Below, in pieces: positions 25,577 through 34,806 of a stretch of DNA of 64,000 bases (the stretch's first letter is position 1; each line of letters starts with the position of its first letter). The DNA is from CATQHP01 sp965214915 (lineage in GTDB: Bacteria > Acidobacteriota > Terriglobia > Bryobacterales > UBA6623). The DNA lies in the NCBI GenBank assembly GCA_965214915.1, contig CBDCCP010000001.1, positions 806,001-870,000 on the forward strand. Reading direction: 5' to 3'. A program made the position numbers and the translations under genes. Below the pieces are notes generated by a model, which saw nothing but the letters and a program-made list of their open reading frames with translations, searched no databases and was not told the DNA's origin.

Positions 25577-28288
25577 ATGATTCGATTGTTCGCCGCATTT
25601 CTGATGCTGGCGTACGGCGTTGGGCTGCGCGCCGCCGGCGCCGAAGACTTTTTCGAGACGAAAATCCGCCCGCTGTTGGCCGCAAAGTGCGCAGACTGCC
25701 ACGGCGAGAAGATGCAGGCCGCCGCGGTCGATTTCCGCAAGCCCGAAACAGTGATCGGCAAGGTCGCGATTTCAGGGGATGAATCGAGTCCGCTGATCCG
25801 CGCCGTCCGCTACGAAGGCCGGATCAAGATGCCGCCGACGTCGAAGTTGGCCGATGAAGAGATCGCGGCGCTGGTCGAGTGGGTGCGCATGGGCGCGCCT
25901 TGGCCCAGTTTCGACGCTTCGGCGGCGGCGCCGGCGGCAACGGAGGAAGAGGCCGTCAACAGCAGCCATTGGGCATTCCAGCCGGTTATCGATCCGCCGC
26001 CGCCGAATGTGCGAGAGGAGTCGTGGGCGCGTAACGACATGGATCGGTTCATTCTGGCGAGGCTGGAGGACGCCGGCCTGAAGCCCGCTCCCGAAGCCCC
26101 GAAGTTGACCCTGCTGCGCCGAGCGAAATTCGATTTGCTGGGGCTTCCGCCGACGATTGAGGAGATCGAGCGATTTCGGCGGGATACCGCGCCGGGCGCT
26201 TTCGCCCGTCTTGTCGACAGGTTGCTGGCCTCGCCGCACTACGGCGAGCGCTGGGGCCGTCACTGGCTCGACGCGGCCCGCTACGCCGATTCCACGGGCG
26301 TGGACGAAGATCACCCCTACGGCGACGCTTGGCGTTATCGAGACTATGTTATCGACGCCTTCAACCGCGACCTGCCCTACGATCGGTTCGTGCAGGAGCA
26401 GATCGCCGGCGATTTGCTGCCCGCCGAAAAGCCGGGCGAGATCAACACGCGCGGCATGATCGCTACCGGGTTCCTGGCGTTGGGGCCGAAGGCCCTGGCG
26501 CAGCGCGATCCCGTGCAGAAGAAATACGACGTGGTCGACGAGCAAATCGACACGACATCGAAAACTTTTCTGGGGCTGACTATCGCCTGTTCGCGGTGCC
26601 ACGACCACAAGTTCGACCCGATCTTGACGAAGGATTACTATGCGCTGGCGAGTATCTTCGCCGGCACGAAGTCTTTTGTCGATTGGCGCGAGGACGGTTC
26701 GCGCTACTACAAGCAGCCGCTTGTGAAGCAGGAAATCTATGACGCCTACAAGCAACGAGCCGACCGCGCCGCGCAATGGAAGCGGTTGCAACGAACGGCT
26801 GAGGCGGTTGCCGTCGCGCGCTATCTGCTCAGCGGCCCCACGCAGCGGTTTGCTGACTATATGCTGGCCGCCGGCGTCGAGCGGAGCGGCCTCGATGCGC
26901 AAACTGCCGCCTGGTTCGAAGAGTATTTGAAACCGCGTCCGGCCCCGCGCCCCCATCTGACCATGTGGCGCGACGCTCCCGCCTCTGAGAAAGCAGCAGT
27001 CGCGGCGGCCTATCAGCAAGAATTGCGCGAGACCATCCGGGAGAGAGCGGAAACGGCGAACGCTTGGCTGGAAGAGGCGATGGCCGCGGCGCGCGAAAAG
27101 AAGGAAGCGCCGAAGTTCCCCGAGTTGCCGACAACGCTGCTTTACAGGGACATGACCTTCGAGAGTGCGCCCTACGACATCGACGCCAAAGACGCGGCGG
27201 CAAAGTTCGGCTCGGACGACCGCGCGCGGCTGGCCGTTCTGTCGCAACGGATCGAGGAAGCCGAAGCCGCCGTGCCTCCCGAGCCGCCGATGGCGAACTG
27301 CGTGGCGGAGGGCGATGCGGTCAACCAGCGCGTCTTCGTCCGCGGCAGTCACAAGAATCTCGGCGATCCGGTAAGCAAGCGTTTCCCGCTGGTGCTTGCC
27401 GGCGTCGGGCAGGCGCCGATCGAATCGGGCAGCGGACGGTTGGAGCTGGCCCGGTGGTTGGGCTCGGATACGAACCCCTTGAGCGCGCGCGTGATGGTCA
27501 ATCGCATCTGGAACGGGCATTTCGGCGACGGGATCGTGCGCACGCCGAACAACTTCGGGCTGATGGGGGAGCGTCCGACTCACCCCAAGCTGCTCGACTA
27601 TTTGGCTTCGCGGTTCGTCGAAAACGGCTGGTCGGTGAAGCGGATGCATCGGCTGATCATGACCTCGGCGGCTTACCGCATGAGCAGCGGCGTCTCCGCA
27701 GAGGCTTGGACGAAGGATGCCGAGAACCGGCTTTGGTCGCGGTTCAAGCGGCGGCGGCTGACGTTCGAAGAGGTGCGCGACAGCTACTTGGCGGCAGCCG
27801 GTTCGCTCGACCTGACGATCGGCGGCGACCTCGACGCCGGTTCGGGGCGATTGGTCGAGTTCGACCGCAACAACCGCCGGATCGATCCGGACGATTACCG
27901 CCGCCGCAGCGTTTATCTGCCGTTGATGCGGAATAAGCTGCCGACCCTGTTGGCGCTGTTCGATTTCGGGGATGCTACGACCGCCAACGGGAAGCGTTCC
28001 GTGACCAACGTAGCGCCCCAGGCGCTTTACGTGATGAACAGTAAATTCGCGGGCCGCGCGGCAGACGGCATCGCGAAACGGCTGCCGGCGCGCCCGGCGG
28101 ATCGTCTCAAGGCTGCTTACGAGTTGCTTTACTCGCGCCCGCCGACCGAGCGGGAACGCGCCCGGGCGCGGAATTTTCTGCAGACGTTCGCCACGCGGCA
28201 AACCTCGTCGGATCGACCGCAAGAAGCCGCTTGGAAAAGTCTTTGTAAAATGCTATTGGCCTCGAACGAGTTTCATTATGTGGATTGA
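25577..28288 (+). CDS. Heme-binding DUF1549/DUF1553 secreted protein
   Basis: A 903-residue exported protein with a signal peptide to about residue 20. A Planctomycete-type cytochrome C domain has the heme motif CADCH (about 38-42) and an axial-type region with KMPP (about 84-87). DUF1549 follows (RHWLDAARYADSTGVDEDHPY and CSRCHDHKFDPI, which adds a second CxxCH near residue 337). DUF1553 ends it (NRIWNGHFGDGIVRTPNNFGLMGERPTHP, then VTNVAPQALYVMNS). The family is usually co-transcribed with DUF1501 proteins, as here. It is suspected to act in periplasmic or extracellular redox-coupled degradation of glycans; the biochemistry is unknown. Its end overlaps the next gene by 11 bases. Confidence 0.9.
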   Translation: MIRLFAAFLMLAYGVGLRAAGAEDFFETKIRPLLAAKCADCHGEKMQAAAVDFRKPETVIGKVAISGDESSPLIRAVRYEGRIKMPPTSKLADEEIAALVEWVRMGAPWPSFDASAAAPAATEEEAVNSSHWAFQPVIDPPPPNVREESWARNDMDRFILARLEDAGLKPAPEAPKLTLLRRAKFDLLGLPPTIEEIERFRRDTAPGAFARLVDRLLASPHYGERWGRHWLDAARYADSTGVDEDHPYGDAWRYRDYVIDAFNRDLPYDRFVQEQIAGDLLPAEKPGEINTRGMIATGFLALGPKALAQRDPVQKKYDVVDEQIDTTSKTFLGLTIACSRCHDHKFDPILTKDYYALASIFAGTKSFVDWREDGSRYYKQPLVKQEIYDAYKQRADRAAQWKRLQRTAEAVAVARYLLSGPTQRFADYMLAAGVERSGLDAQTAAWFEEYLKPRPAPRPHLTMWRDAPASEKAAVAAAYQQELRETIRERAETANAWLEEAMAAAREKKEAPKFPELPTTLLYRDMTFESAPYDIDAKDAAAKFGSDDRARLAVLSQRIEEAEAAVPPEPPMANCVAEGDAVNQRVFVRGSHKNLGDPVSKRFPLVLAGVGQAPIESGSGRLELARWLGSDTNPLSARVMVNRIWNGHFGDGIVRTPNNFGLMGERPTHPKLLDYLASRFVENGWSVKRMHRLIMTSAAYRMSSGVSAEAWTKDAENRLWSRFKRRRLTFEEVRDSYLAAAGSLDLTIGGDLDAGSGRLVEFDRNNRRIDPDDYRRRSVYLPLMRNKLPTLLALFDFGDATTANGKRSVTNVAPQALYVMNSKFAGRAADGIAKRLPARPADRLKAAYELLYSRPPTERERARARNFLQTFATRQTSSDRPQEAAWKSLCKMLLASNEFHYVD

Positions 28289-29756
28289 CCGCAAGCGGCG
28301 AATAGCGGCAGGAGCATCGTTGCGGCGTCCCGAGACGGCTGCGGGACTGAGCCGCCGGGCGCTGCTGCGCCGCACGGCTCTCGGCTTCGGTTCGCTCGGC
28401 CTCTACGGCCTGCTCGGCGACCGGGACCTGTTGGCTGCCGCTCCCGCCAACCCGCTGGCCGCCCGGCAAACGCATTTCGCGCCGCGAGCGAAGCGCGTCA
28501 TTTTCTTGTTCATGCACGGCGGCGTCTCGCACGTCGATTCGTTCGACCCGAAACCGCGGCTGGACGCCGACCACGGCAAGCCGTTGCCGATCAAGCGCTC
28601 GCTGACGTTCAACGCCAAATCGGCCGGCGGGCTGATGCGCTCTCCCTGGGAGTTCAAAAAACGCGGCGAGAGCGGCATTCCGATCAGCACGCTGTTTCCG
28701 GAGATTGCAAGTTGCGCCGACGATCTTTGCGTCATCCGCTCGATGGTCGGCGAGGGCGTGGACCACGGCGCGGCCATGCTGCAGCTCTTTACCGGGACGT
28801 TTTCGTTCTCGCGCCCGAGCATGGGTTCGTGGGCTCTCTATGGGCTGGGGACCGAGAATCGGAATCTTCCCGGCTTCATTACCATCAAGCCGACGCAGTG
28901 GCAGGGCGGCGACAAGCTGTTCGCTTCGAGCTTTCTGCCGGGGGCGTACCAAGGGACGCCGATCGGGTCGTCGCCGATGCAGGTCGACGACATCATCGCG
29001 AACCCGATCGAGCATCTGCGCCCGCGGAGCGGGACCGCCGACGAGCAAAAGCTGGAGTTGGAATTTCTGCGGACCGTCAACCGGCGCCACGCCGACGAGC
29101 GGCGTTACGATGCGAACCTCGAAGCGCGCATTCAAGCGTTCGAATTGGGCTTCCGCATGCAGATGGAGGCTCCGCAGGCATTGGATGTTTCGCAGGAAAC
29201 CGAGGCCGTCAAAAAGCTGTACGGCCTCGACGAAGAGGTCACGCGCGACTTCGCTTGGCAATGTCTGTTGGCGCGGCGGTTCAGCGAGCGCGGCGTGCGC
29301 GTCGTCCAGGCGACGCATTCGGGGGCCGAGGAAAAGTGGGATCACCACGGCGATATTTTGAGACTGCATCCGATTCGGGCGCGGGAAGTGGATAAGCCCA
29401 TTGCCGGATTGATTCGCGATCTCAAATCCCGCGGACTGCTGGACGAAACCCTGGTCGTATGGGGCGGAGAGTTTGGGCGCACGCCGTTTTCCGAGGGCGC
29501 CGACGGCCGCGACCACAACCCGTACGGCTATTCGATCTTCATGGCCGGCGGCGGCGTAAAACGCGGCTTTATCTACGGGGCGACCGACGAGTTCGGCTAC
29601 CACGCCGTGGAAGACCGCATGCACATCCATGATCTGCACGCCACGATTCTGCACCTGCTGGGGCTCGACCACGAGCGGCTGACTTACCGCTACGGCGGGC
29701 GGGATTTCCGACTCACGGACGTAGCGGGAGTCGTGGCCAAAAAAATTCTCGCCTAG
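28278..29756 (+). CDS. DUF1501 family Tat-exported protein
   Basis: A 492-residue protein. A long basic N-terminus leads to SRRALLRRTALGFGSLGL (about residues 24-41), a Tat leader. The mature protein opens with RVIFLFMHGGVSHVDSFDPKP and continues with WDHHGD, GGEFGRTPF, GRDHN and GATDEFGY, ending in MHIHDLHATILHLLGLDH. These place it in the alkaline-phosphatase-like DUF1501 family. The ATG lies within the end of the DUF1553 gene. It closely resembles the partial gene at the left edge of the window. Confidence 0.9.
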   Translation: MWIDRKRRIAAGASLRRPETAAGLSRRALLRRTALGFGSLGLYGLLGDRDLLAAAPANPLAARQTHFAPRAKRVIFLFMHGGVSHVDSFDPKPRLDADHGKPLPIKRSLTFNAKSAGGLMRSPWEFKKRGESGIPISTLFPEIASCADDLCVIRSMVGEGVDHGAAMLQLFTGTFSFSRPSMGSWALYGLGTENRNLPGFITIKPTQWQGGDKLFASSFLPGAYQGTPIGSSPMQVDDIIANPIEHLRPRSGTADEQKLELEFLRTVNRRHADERRYDANLEARIQAFELGFRMQMEAPQALDVSQETEAVKKLYGLDEEVTRDFAWQCLLARRFSERGVRVVQATHSGAEEKWDHHGDILRLHPIRAREVDKPIAGLIRDLKSRGLLDETLVVWGGEFGRTPFSEGADGRDHNPYGYSIFMAGGGVKRGFIYGATDEFGYHAVEDRMHIHDLHATILHLLGLDHERLTYRYGGRDFRLTDVAGVVAKKILA

Positions 29757-30028
29757 CAGTTCGCGGGGCAAGGCGCCGGCTGCGTGAGTTTTGCCGCGGT
29801 CTGTTAGGAAAAGTCTGAATAAGGTGGTTTTCGGCGCCTTGGCTGGCGGATGCTGCCTGTGAGAAGCAGTTGTTGCCGGGTTGCCGGCGAATTTTGCGGC
29901 GAAATTCTGTCAGTTGCGACCCCTGACCGCTGCGCTCCCCTTATTACCCCAGCCGATAGCCTGCCTGTTCAGAGTTTCCTTAGAAGATGCTTGCGAACGC
30001 CTTGCATTCGGTGCGCAGTTCTCGAAAC

Positions 30029-30034
30029 TATAGA
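30029..30034 (+). promoter_or_regulatory. -10 box TATAGA, six bases before the start codon
   Basis: TATAGA ends six bases before ATG 30041; the predicted start point coincides with the start codon. This supports ATG 30041 over the in-frame ATG 29987 and suggests a leaderless mRNA. The rest of the gap 29757-30040 shows nothing I can name. Confidence 0.45.
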
Positions 30035-30040
30035 GCAATC

Positions 30041-31189
30041 ATGCGCAACCTGCTTCTTCTCTCCGTTGTTTCCGCGGCGGTTCTGCCCGCCGCCGGGCCT
30101 TCTCCGGAAATCGCCTTCAAAAAGCATACGCTCGATCTCGGCCGCAACGAAACCTGCGCCGTCGCGGACTTGAACGGCGATGGGATTCTCGATATCGTTG
30201 CCGGCGAGAACTGGTTCGAGGGGCCGGATTACAAGCGCCGCAAGTTCCGCTCAATCCTGTTCTGGAACAACTACATCGACGATTTCAGCGATCTGCCCGT
30301 GGACGTGGACGGCGACGGATCCGTCGATATCGTCAGCGTGAGCTGGGGGCAGAAGCAGATTGCCTGGTGGCGGAACCCGGGCCGGGCAAGGGGCGAGTGG
30401 ACGAAGCACGGCATTCACGAGGGGCTCTCGGTCGAGTTCGCTCTTCTGGTCGATCTGAACGGCGACGGAAAACGGCGAGAGATCCTGCCGCAGTTCGGGG
30501 GCCGGGATGCCGACAAGACCTCATGGTTCGAAATCGCCGGCAGCGGAAAGGCCGCGCAATTCGTCGAGAGGCGTGTGTACGGCGAGGCGCACGGCCACGG
30601 CATCGGCGCGGGAGACGTAAACGGCGACGGCCGCACCGACGTGCTGACGCCGAAGGGTTGGCTCGAAGCGCCGCGCGATCCGGGCAAGACGCCTTGGGAA
30701 TATCACGCGGAATTCCAAATCGAACAAGCGGCTGGATTCCTGCACGTCAACGACGTCGACGGGGACGGGCGCAACGACATCGTGAGCTCCCACGCCCACG
30801 GCTACGGCCTTTTCTGGCTGCGGCAGCAGGCCGGCGCCGGGGGCAAGAGAACCTGGGAAAAGCTGCTCATCGATGACGCTTGGTCGCAGCCGCACGCAAC
30901 GACGCCGGCCGATCTGACGGGCAACGGACGCCTCGAGATCGTGACCGGAAAGCGGCTCTACGCGCACAACGGTCGCGACGAGGGCGGCAGAGAGCCGCTG
31001 GGCCTCTACTGGTACGAATACGTGGACACCGGCGAGAAGTGGGAATGGGCGCGGCACATCGTCCACTACGGCGGCCGCGTGGGCGGCGGCATGCAAATCC
31101 CGGTCGTCGATATCGACGGCGACGGCGACCTGGACATCGCGGTCGGCGGCAAAGGCGGCGTGTTTCTGTTCGAAAACCTGTCGCAGTGA
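30041..31189 (+). CDS. Exported FG-GAP/VCBS repeat protein
   Basis: A 382-residue protein with a signal peptide (LLLLSVVSAAVLPAAG, about residues 4-19). It carries seven calcium-binding-type loops of the DxNxDGxxD kind: DLNGDGILD, DVDGDGSVD, DLNGDGKRR, DVNGDGRTD, DVDGDGRND, DLTGNGRLE and DIDGDGDLD. They are spaced evenly, as expected for the blades of a beta-propeller. Such proteins are secreted and often sit near DUF1501/DUF1553 genes; ligand and activity are unknown. It is convergent with the Fic gene. Confidence 0.88.
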   Translation: MRNLLLLSVVSAAVLPAAGPSPEIAFKKHTLDLGRNETCAVADLNGDGILDIVAGENWFEGPDYKRRKFRSILFWNNYIDDFSDLPVDVDGDGSVDIVSVSWGQKQIAWWRNPGRARGEWTKHGIHEGLSVEFALLVDLNGDGKRREILPQFGGRDADKTSWFEIAGSGKAAQFVERRVYGEAHGHGIGAGDVNGDGRTDVLTPKGWLEAPRDPGKTPWEYHAEFQIEQAAGFLHVNDVDGDGRNDIVSSHAHGYGLFWLRQQAGAGGKRTWEKLLIDDAWSQPHATTPADLTGNGRLEIVTGKRLYAHNGRDEGGREPLGLYWYEYVDTGEKWEWARHIVHYGGRVGGGMQIPVVDIDGDGDLDIAVGGKGGVFLFENLSQ

Positions 31190-31202
31190 AACTGCCGCTC
31201 GG

Positions 31203-31218
31203 CGCCGCCGCGGCGGCG
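31203..31218. repeat. 16-base GC palindrome between convergent genes
   Basis: CGCCGCCGCGGCGGCG is a perfect palindrome in the 37-base gap between the FG-GAP gene and the Fic gene. It could form a stem for termination in either direction, but no T-run accompanies it. Confidence 0.35.
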
Positions 31219-31226
31219 TCCGGAAG

Positions 31227-32381
31227 TTATCTGAAAAACAATGCCCGTTGTCTGATCGACGGAGAGTCGAATGGGTCTCGTATTGCCTTGCGTTCCCGCG
31301 TTCGCCGCCGGATTTCCCTGACACGATCCGACGCGGCATAGTGCCTTCCTTTGCGCTCTCCGCGGGCTTCCAGAAGACCCGCTCGGGATAGCTGCCGAAG
31401 ATCTTTGCTGGCCAGCGCCATGCTCACTTCAGCCGCGTTTCTGTAGGTTGCGTTGCGCACCCTGTAGCCAAGGGCGGCGTCGACCAAAGCCAGGATCATG
31501 CGCTCCGGGAGTTGCTGTTTGGAAACCTCATCCTCAAGGGCGCTCCACAGACGCCCGATTTCTCGCGTCCTGCGCAACAGGGTTTCGGTCTGCAGGAAGT
31601 GGGCTTTCAGACAAAATCTGACCCACGGGCGCGTGTCTCCGCCGGGGCGCCGGCGGCCTCCGCCGACTTCGGCCAAAACCGCGTAGTAATCGTCGGTGTT
31701 GCGCCCGAGGTATTCCTCGATGCTCGAGAACGCCGGCGCCAAAACCCCGCTGCGGGCCAGAGCAAGCGTTTGCAGGCAGCGAGCCATGCGGCCGTTCCCG
31801 TCCGAGAACGGATGGATCATGACCAGATTCAGGTGCGCCAGGGCGGCGCGCACCAGATCGGCGGCGCCGTTATCGCCGGCATTCAGATAGGCAACCAACT
31901 CGTCGATCAATCCCGGCACATGCACCTCGTCCGGCGCTTCGGAAACGATCGCGTCCTTGCGCTCGTCGCGAACGTATATCGGCCCCGGCCTCCACCTTCC
32001 CGGGTGCTTGCTAAGGTCGTATTCGAGCATGATGAAATGGAGCGACTTCAACAGTCCGGCCGAATAACTGAAGTGGGGGTCGTCCGCCAGCCTCAGAACG
32101 TAGGTCATGGCGGACCTGTAGCAATTGACGGCGTTCCAGGCTTCCGAAGCGGAATCCAAAGGCTCTTGGCGTTGCCATGCCGCCGCGGCTTCGTCTTCGC
32201 TTACGTTGTAACCCTCGATGCTGTTCGACGCCCTGATCGCCCGCGCCATCGAAACCCGCCTCAGCAGGCCCTGCCAACGAACCGGATCTTGGGTCGCGTA
32301 GCGCAAGGAAGCGCGCAACTCGGTTATCTGACCGATAACCTCAAGCTCGGTTTCATCCATCTTTGGCGCAGCGAACAACAT
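31227..32381 (-). CDS. Fic domain protein with N-terminal inhibitory motif and C-terminal winged helix
   Basis: A 384-residue protein with the full Fic signature HPFSDGNGRMAR (residues 190-201), so it should transfer AMP or a similar group from a nucleotide to a protein hydroxyl. Upstream, SNSIEG (52-57) matches the inhibitory S-x-x-x-E-G helix of class II Fic proteins, which blocks ATP until relieved. HFIMLEYDLSKHPGRWR (about 115-131) is the usual flap region. The last 80 residues look like a winged helix (YRNAAEVSMALASKDLRQLSRAGLLEARGER), suggesting DNA binding. ATG 32381 lies 10 bases after the predicted start point. ATG 32459 and ATG 32360 are alternatives. Confidence 0.85.
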   Translation of the reverse strand: MLFAAPKMDETELEVIGQITELRASLRYATQDPVRWQGLLRRVSMARAIRASNSIEGYNVSEDEAAAAWQRQEPLDSASEAWNAVNCYRSAMTYVLRLADDPHFSYSAGLLKSLHFIMLEYDLSKHPGRWRPGPIYVRDERKDAIVSEAPDEVHVPGLIDELVAYLNAGDNGAADLVRAALAHLNLVMIHPFSDGNGRMARCLQTLALARSGVLAPAFSSIEEYLGRNTDDYYAVLAEVGGGRRRPGGDTRPWVRFCLKAHFLQTETLLRRTREIGRLWSALEDEVSKQQLPERMILALVDAALGYRVRNATYRNAAEVSMALASKDLRQLSRAGLLEARGERKGRHYAASDRVREIRRRTRERKAIRDPFDSPSIRQRALFFR

Positions 32382-32397
32382 CGAAAATTGAAAACAG

Positions 32398-32422
32398 CCT
32401 ATAGTTCTAATAATAATAGAAC
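32398..32422 (-). promoter_or_regulatory. Fic gene promoter with palindromic operator-like site
   Basis: On the minus strand TATAGG (32403-32398) serves as a -10 box. Directly upstream, in the spacer position, lies an inverted repeat GTTCTA and TAGAAC separated by seven A/T bases (32404-32422). The placement fits a repressor site. The winged helix at the Fic C-terminus makes autoregulation a reasonable guess. Confidence 0.5.
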
Positions 32423-32534
32423 ATGAGTCGATTGGCAATTGGATATTCGACTTTTCCATATAGGAAACGCGCTCGGAACGCCTCATCGCCCTCCGCGGGC
32501 CGCTGCTTTGCTGTCCACCCTCCACGACGGCCCC

Positions 32535-32540
32535 TATAAT
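32535..32540 (+). promoter_or_regulatory. Consensus -10 box TATAAT upstream of pheA
   Basis: A perfect TATAAT predicts transcription from about 32547 and a 12-base leader before ATG 32559, too short to hold a Shine-Dalgarno. This supports the start chosen for pheA. Confidence 0.5.
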
Positions 32541-32558
32541 GAAAGCTCTTTCCGCCCA

Positions 32559-33398
32559 ATGACTCGAATCGAAGCGGCGTTTCAGGGGGCTCGCGGAGCG
32601 TTCAGCGAACAGGCTTGCCGGCAGTTGCTTCCCGGCCGCGAGTTGGATTTCCAGCCGCTGGAGCGTTTTGTCGATGTTTACGAAGCGTTGCTCGCGGGAA
32701 ACGTCGACTACGCGGTCATCCCTTTCGAGAACACGCTTCACGGCTCCGTACACGAAAACTACGACCATCTGCTGCAATACAAGCCGGCCATTCTGGCCGA
32801 GACGCGGGTGCGCATCGTGCATAACCTGATCGGCAAGCCGGAAGCGCGGTTCAGCGAGATCGAGCGGGCGATTTCGCATCCGGTCGCGCTGTCGCAATGC
32901 ATGGAGTTCTTTCGCGAGAACCCGCGCATCCGCGCCGAGAGCCATTACGACACCGGCGGCAGCGTGAAAACCGTGATGGAAGGCGCCGACAAGGCGATCG
33001 CCGCGATCGCCTCGGCGCACGCGGCCGCATACTACGGAGCGAAGATTTTGCGCAAGTCGATCGAGGACGACCGCGAGAACTACACCCGCTTCTTCCTGCT
33101 GAGCCGCGAAACGCCGCCGGATTGGCGGCGTCCGCCGGGCAAACCGAAAACGTCGCTGGCCTTCGTCACGAAGAACGTTTCCGGCGCTCTGTTTCGCTGT
33201 CTGAGCGCCTTCGCGCTGCGGGACATCAACCTGACCAAGATCGAGTCGCGGCCGCTGAAGGGCCGTCCTTTCGAATACCTGTTTTACGTGGACATCTTGG
33301 GCTCGCCGGACGAAGAGAATTGCTCCAACGCGCTGCGCCATCTGGGCGAGATGACCGAAATGCTGGCGGTGCTCGGCTGCTATCCGCCGGCGGAATAG
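32559..33398 (+). CDS. pheA: Prephenate dehydratase
   Basis: A 279-residue cytosolic enzyme converting prephenate to phenylpyruvate in phenylalanine synthesis. The catalytic PDT domain opens with FQGARGAFSEQA (about 6-17) and contains DYAVIPFENTLHGSVHENYD (about 54-73), which matches the VPIENS-type substrate loop. Further PDT motifs are ISHPVALSQC and SHYDTGGSVK; the latter has the Thr-containing active-site loop, normally TxSTA-like. The C-terminal ACT domain has the NLTKIESRPLKG motif that binds phenylalanine for feedback control. No chorismate mutase domain is attached. Confidence 0.92.
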   Translation: MTRIEAAFQGARGAFSEQACRQLLPGRELDFQPLERFVDVYEALLAGNVDYAVIPFENTLHGSVHENYDHLLQYKPAILAETRVRIVHNLIGKPEARFSEIERAISHPVALSQCMEFFRENPRIRAESHYDTGGSVKTVMEGADKAIAAIASAHAAAYYGAKILRKSIEDDRENYTRFFLLSRETPPDWRRPPGKPKTSLAFVTKNVSGALFRCLSAFALRDINLTKIESRPLKGRPFEYLFYVDILGSPDEENCSNALRHLGEMTEMLAVLGCYPPAE

Positions 33399-33487
33399 GG
33401 AGTAGAGAGTGAATAGTGGAGAGCACGGCCGGCGCCCCGCCGTTGCTATCATCTTGGGGAGACCGCTGCAACGGGGGGCATCCGCGA

Positions 33488-34786
33488 ATGGGCGACATCG
33501 AAAACCGCGAACTTTTCAAGCTTTTGCAAGGCGACGGGTCGCCGGACGCGCAAGCGGCGGCGGTGCGCAAGCATTTCTCTGAAAAAGCTCTCGGCGACGG
33601 GTCGGCCGTGGCCGCCTACGGCGGACGGTTCGTCTGGGCGCTCGCCACGCAGACGCGGCCGCACCTGTACGTCAACGATGCGCCGGCCAAGCCGATGCGC
33701 CCGTTGCCGGGGAATCTGTGGGTCCAGGCCGCAACGCTGCGCACCGGGACTTCTCACGCGCATTACTACCGCGTCAACCGCGGCATCTTGGGCGGAAAGC
33801 GCTTCGACACGGCCGCTTACGGTCCCGATTCCTACCCGCAGGAAAACGTCCCGCAAGGCAAGCTCTCGGAGCAGCTCGTTCACGAGAGCGCTGTTTACGG
33901 CGGCTGGAAGGTCTCGTACTGGGTTTACGCCTCTCCGGGCGTCGATCCGGCGAAGCCCTCTCCGGCGATGGTCTGGCAGGACGGCCACCGCTTCATCGAG
34001 CGCGGCAAACGCTCGCGCATCATGACGGTGTTGGAAAACCTGGTCCGCCAAAAGAAGCTTCCCCCGATGCTGCTGGTGCTGATCGCCCCGGGAGAAATCG
34101 GCGACTACGACAACGATTCCGGCTATGCGCCGCGGGCGATCGGGCACATGCGCAGCGTGCTCTACGACACCTTCAACGACGATTACAACAAGATGGTCGT
34201 CGATGAGATTTTCCCCAAGGTCGATGCGCTGTACCGCCTGCGGAACGACGGCTACTCGCGGGCGATCGGCGGCCAGTCGTCGGGCGGCATCTGCTCGTTG
34301 AACTCGGCCTGGTTCCGGCCGCAGGCGTTCGCCCGCGTGCTCTCCCGAATCGGCAGCTACGCCGGCATTCAGTGGCGCTATGGGCAGGAGAACCCGCGCA
34401 ACGGGTATCCGCTCGGACGCTTCGGCGCCGCCGACCCGGCCGAGATGCTCGACGGCGGTAATATCTGGCCGTTCCTGATCCGCAAGCGGGACAAGAAGAA
34501 CATCCGCATCTGGCTCGAAGACGGCAGCTACGACCTCGAGAACGCACACGGAAGCTGGCCGCTGCAGAACATCCAGTTGGCCAACTCCCTGAAGATGAAG
34601 GAGTACGATTTTCACTTCAGCTTCGGCAACGCCCAGCACAACACGCAGCACGGCAACGCCGAGTTGCCCGAGGCGCTGACCTGGCTCTGGCGGGATTACG
34701 ACCCGATGGCGACACATCAGGATTTCACGATGGATCCCGCAGAAAAGGCGAAGCCCTATTTCCGCGTCAGGATCGCCAACCGCTAA
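33488..34786 (+). CDS. Esterase D/enterochelin-esterase-like alpha/beta hydrolase
   Basis: A 432-residue protein with an N-terminal alpha-helical segment and a linker (about 1-120). An alpha/beta-hydrolase domain follows. VSYWVYASPGVDP, PAMVWQDGHRFI and MLLVLIAPGEIGDYDNDSGYAPR are typical of the putative-esterase family. GGQSSGGIC (about 265-273) carries the nucleophile Ser, while the HNTQHG near residue 392 could supply the His. No signal peptide is seen at this start, unusual for a family often exported, so a longer or different N-terminus should be kept in mind. TATCAT at 33447 is a possible -10, and a G-run precedes the ATG. Confidence 0.75.
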   Translation: MGDIENRELFKLLQGDGSPDAQAAAVRKHFSEKALGDGSAVAAYGGRFVWALATQTRPHLYVNDAPAKPMRPLPGNLWVQAATLRTGTSHAHYYRVNRGILGGKRFDTAAYGPDSYPQENVPQGKLSEQLVHESAVYGGWKVSYWVYASPGVDPAKPSPAMVWQDGHRFIERGKRSRIMTVLENLVRQKKLPPMLLVLIAPGEIGDYDNDSGYAPRAIGHMRSVLYDTFNDDYNKMVVDEIFPKVDALYRLRNDGYSRAIGGQSSGGICSLNSAWFRPQAFARVLSRIGSYAGIQWRYGQENPRNGYPLGRFGAADPAEMLDGGNIWPFLIRKRDKKNIRIWLEDGSYDLENAHGSWPLQNIQLANSLKMKEYDFHFSFGNAQHNTQHGNAELPEALTWLWRDYDPMATHQDFTMDPAEKAKPYFRVRIANR

Positions 34787-34806
34787 CGGCGTGCGAGGGC
34801 GGCGTT

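Noticed and set aside
25772..28222. An 816-codon minus-strand ORF opposite the DUF1553 gene
   Set aside because: Same pattern: shadow frame of a recognisable gene, with low-complexity Arg/Gln/His content.
29757..30040. Possible gene or tRNA in the gap before the FG-GAP gene
   Set aside because: No cloverleaf, no coding signal and no strong hairpin; only the -10 box near its end is convincing.
31390..32426. A 304-codon plus-strand ORF opposite the Fic gene
   Set aside because: The minus strand has the full Fic motif and promoter; the plus-strand frame lacks any family feature.
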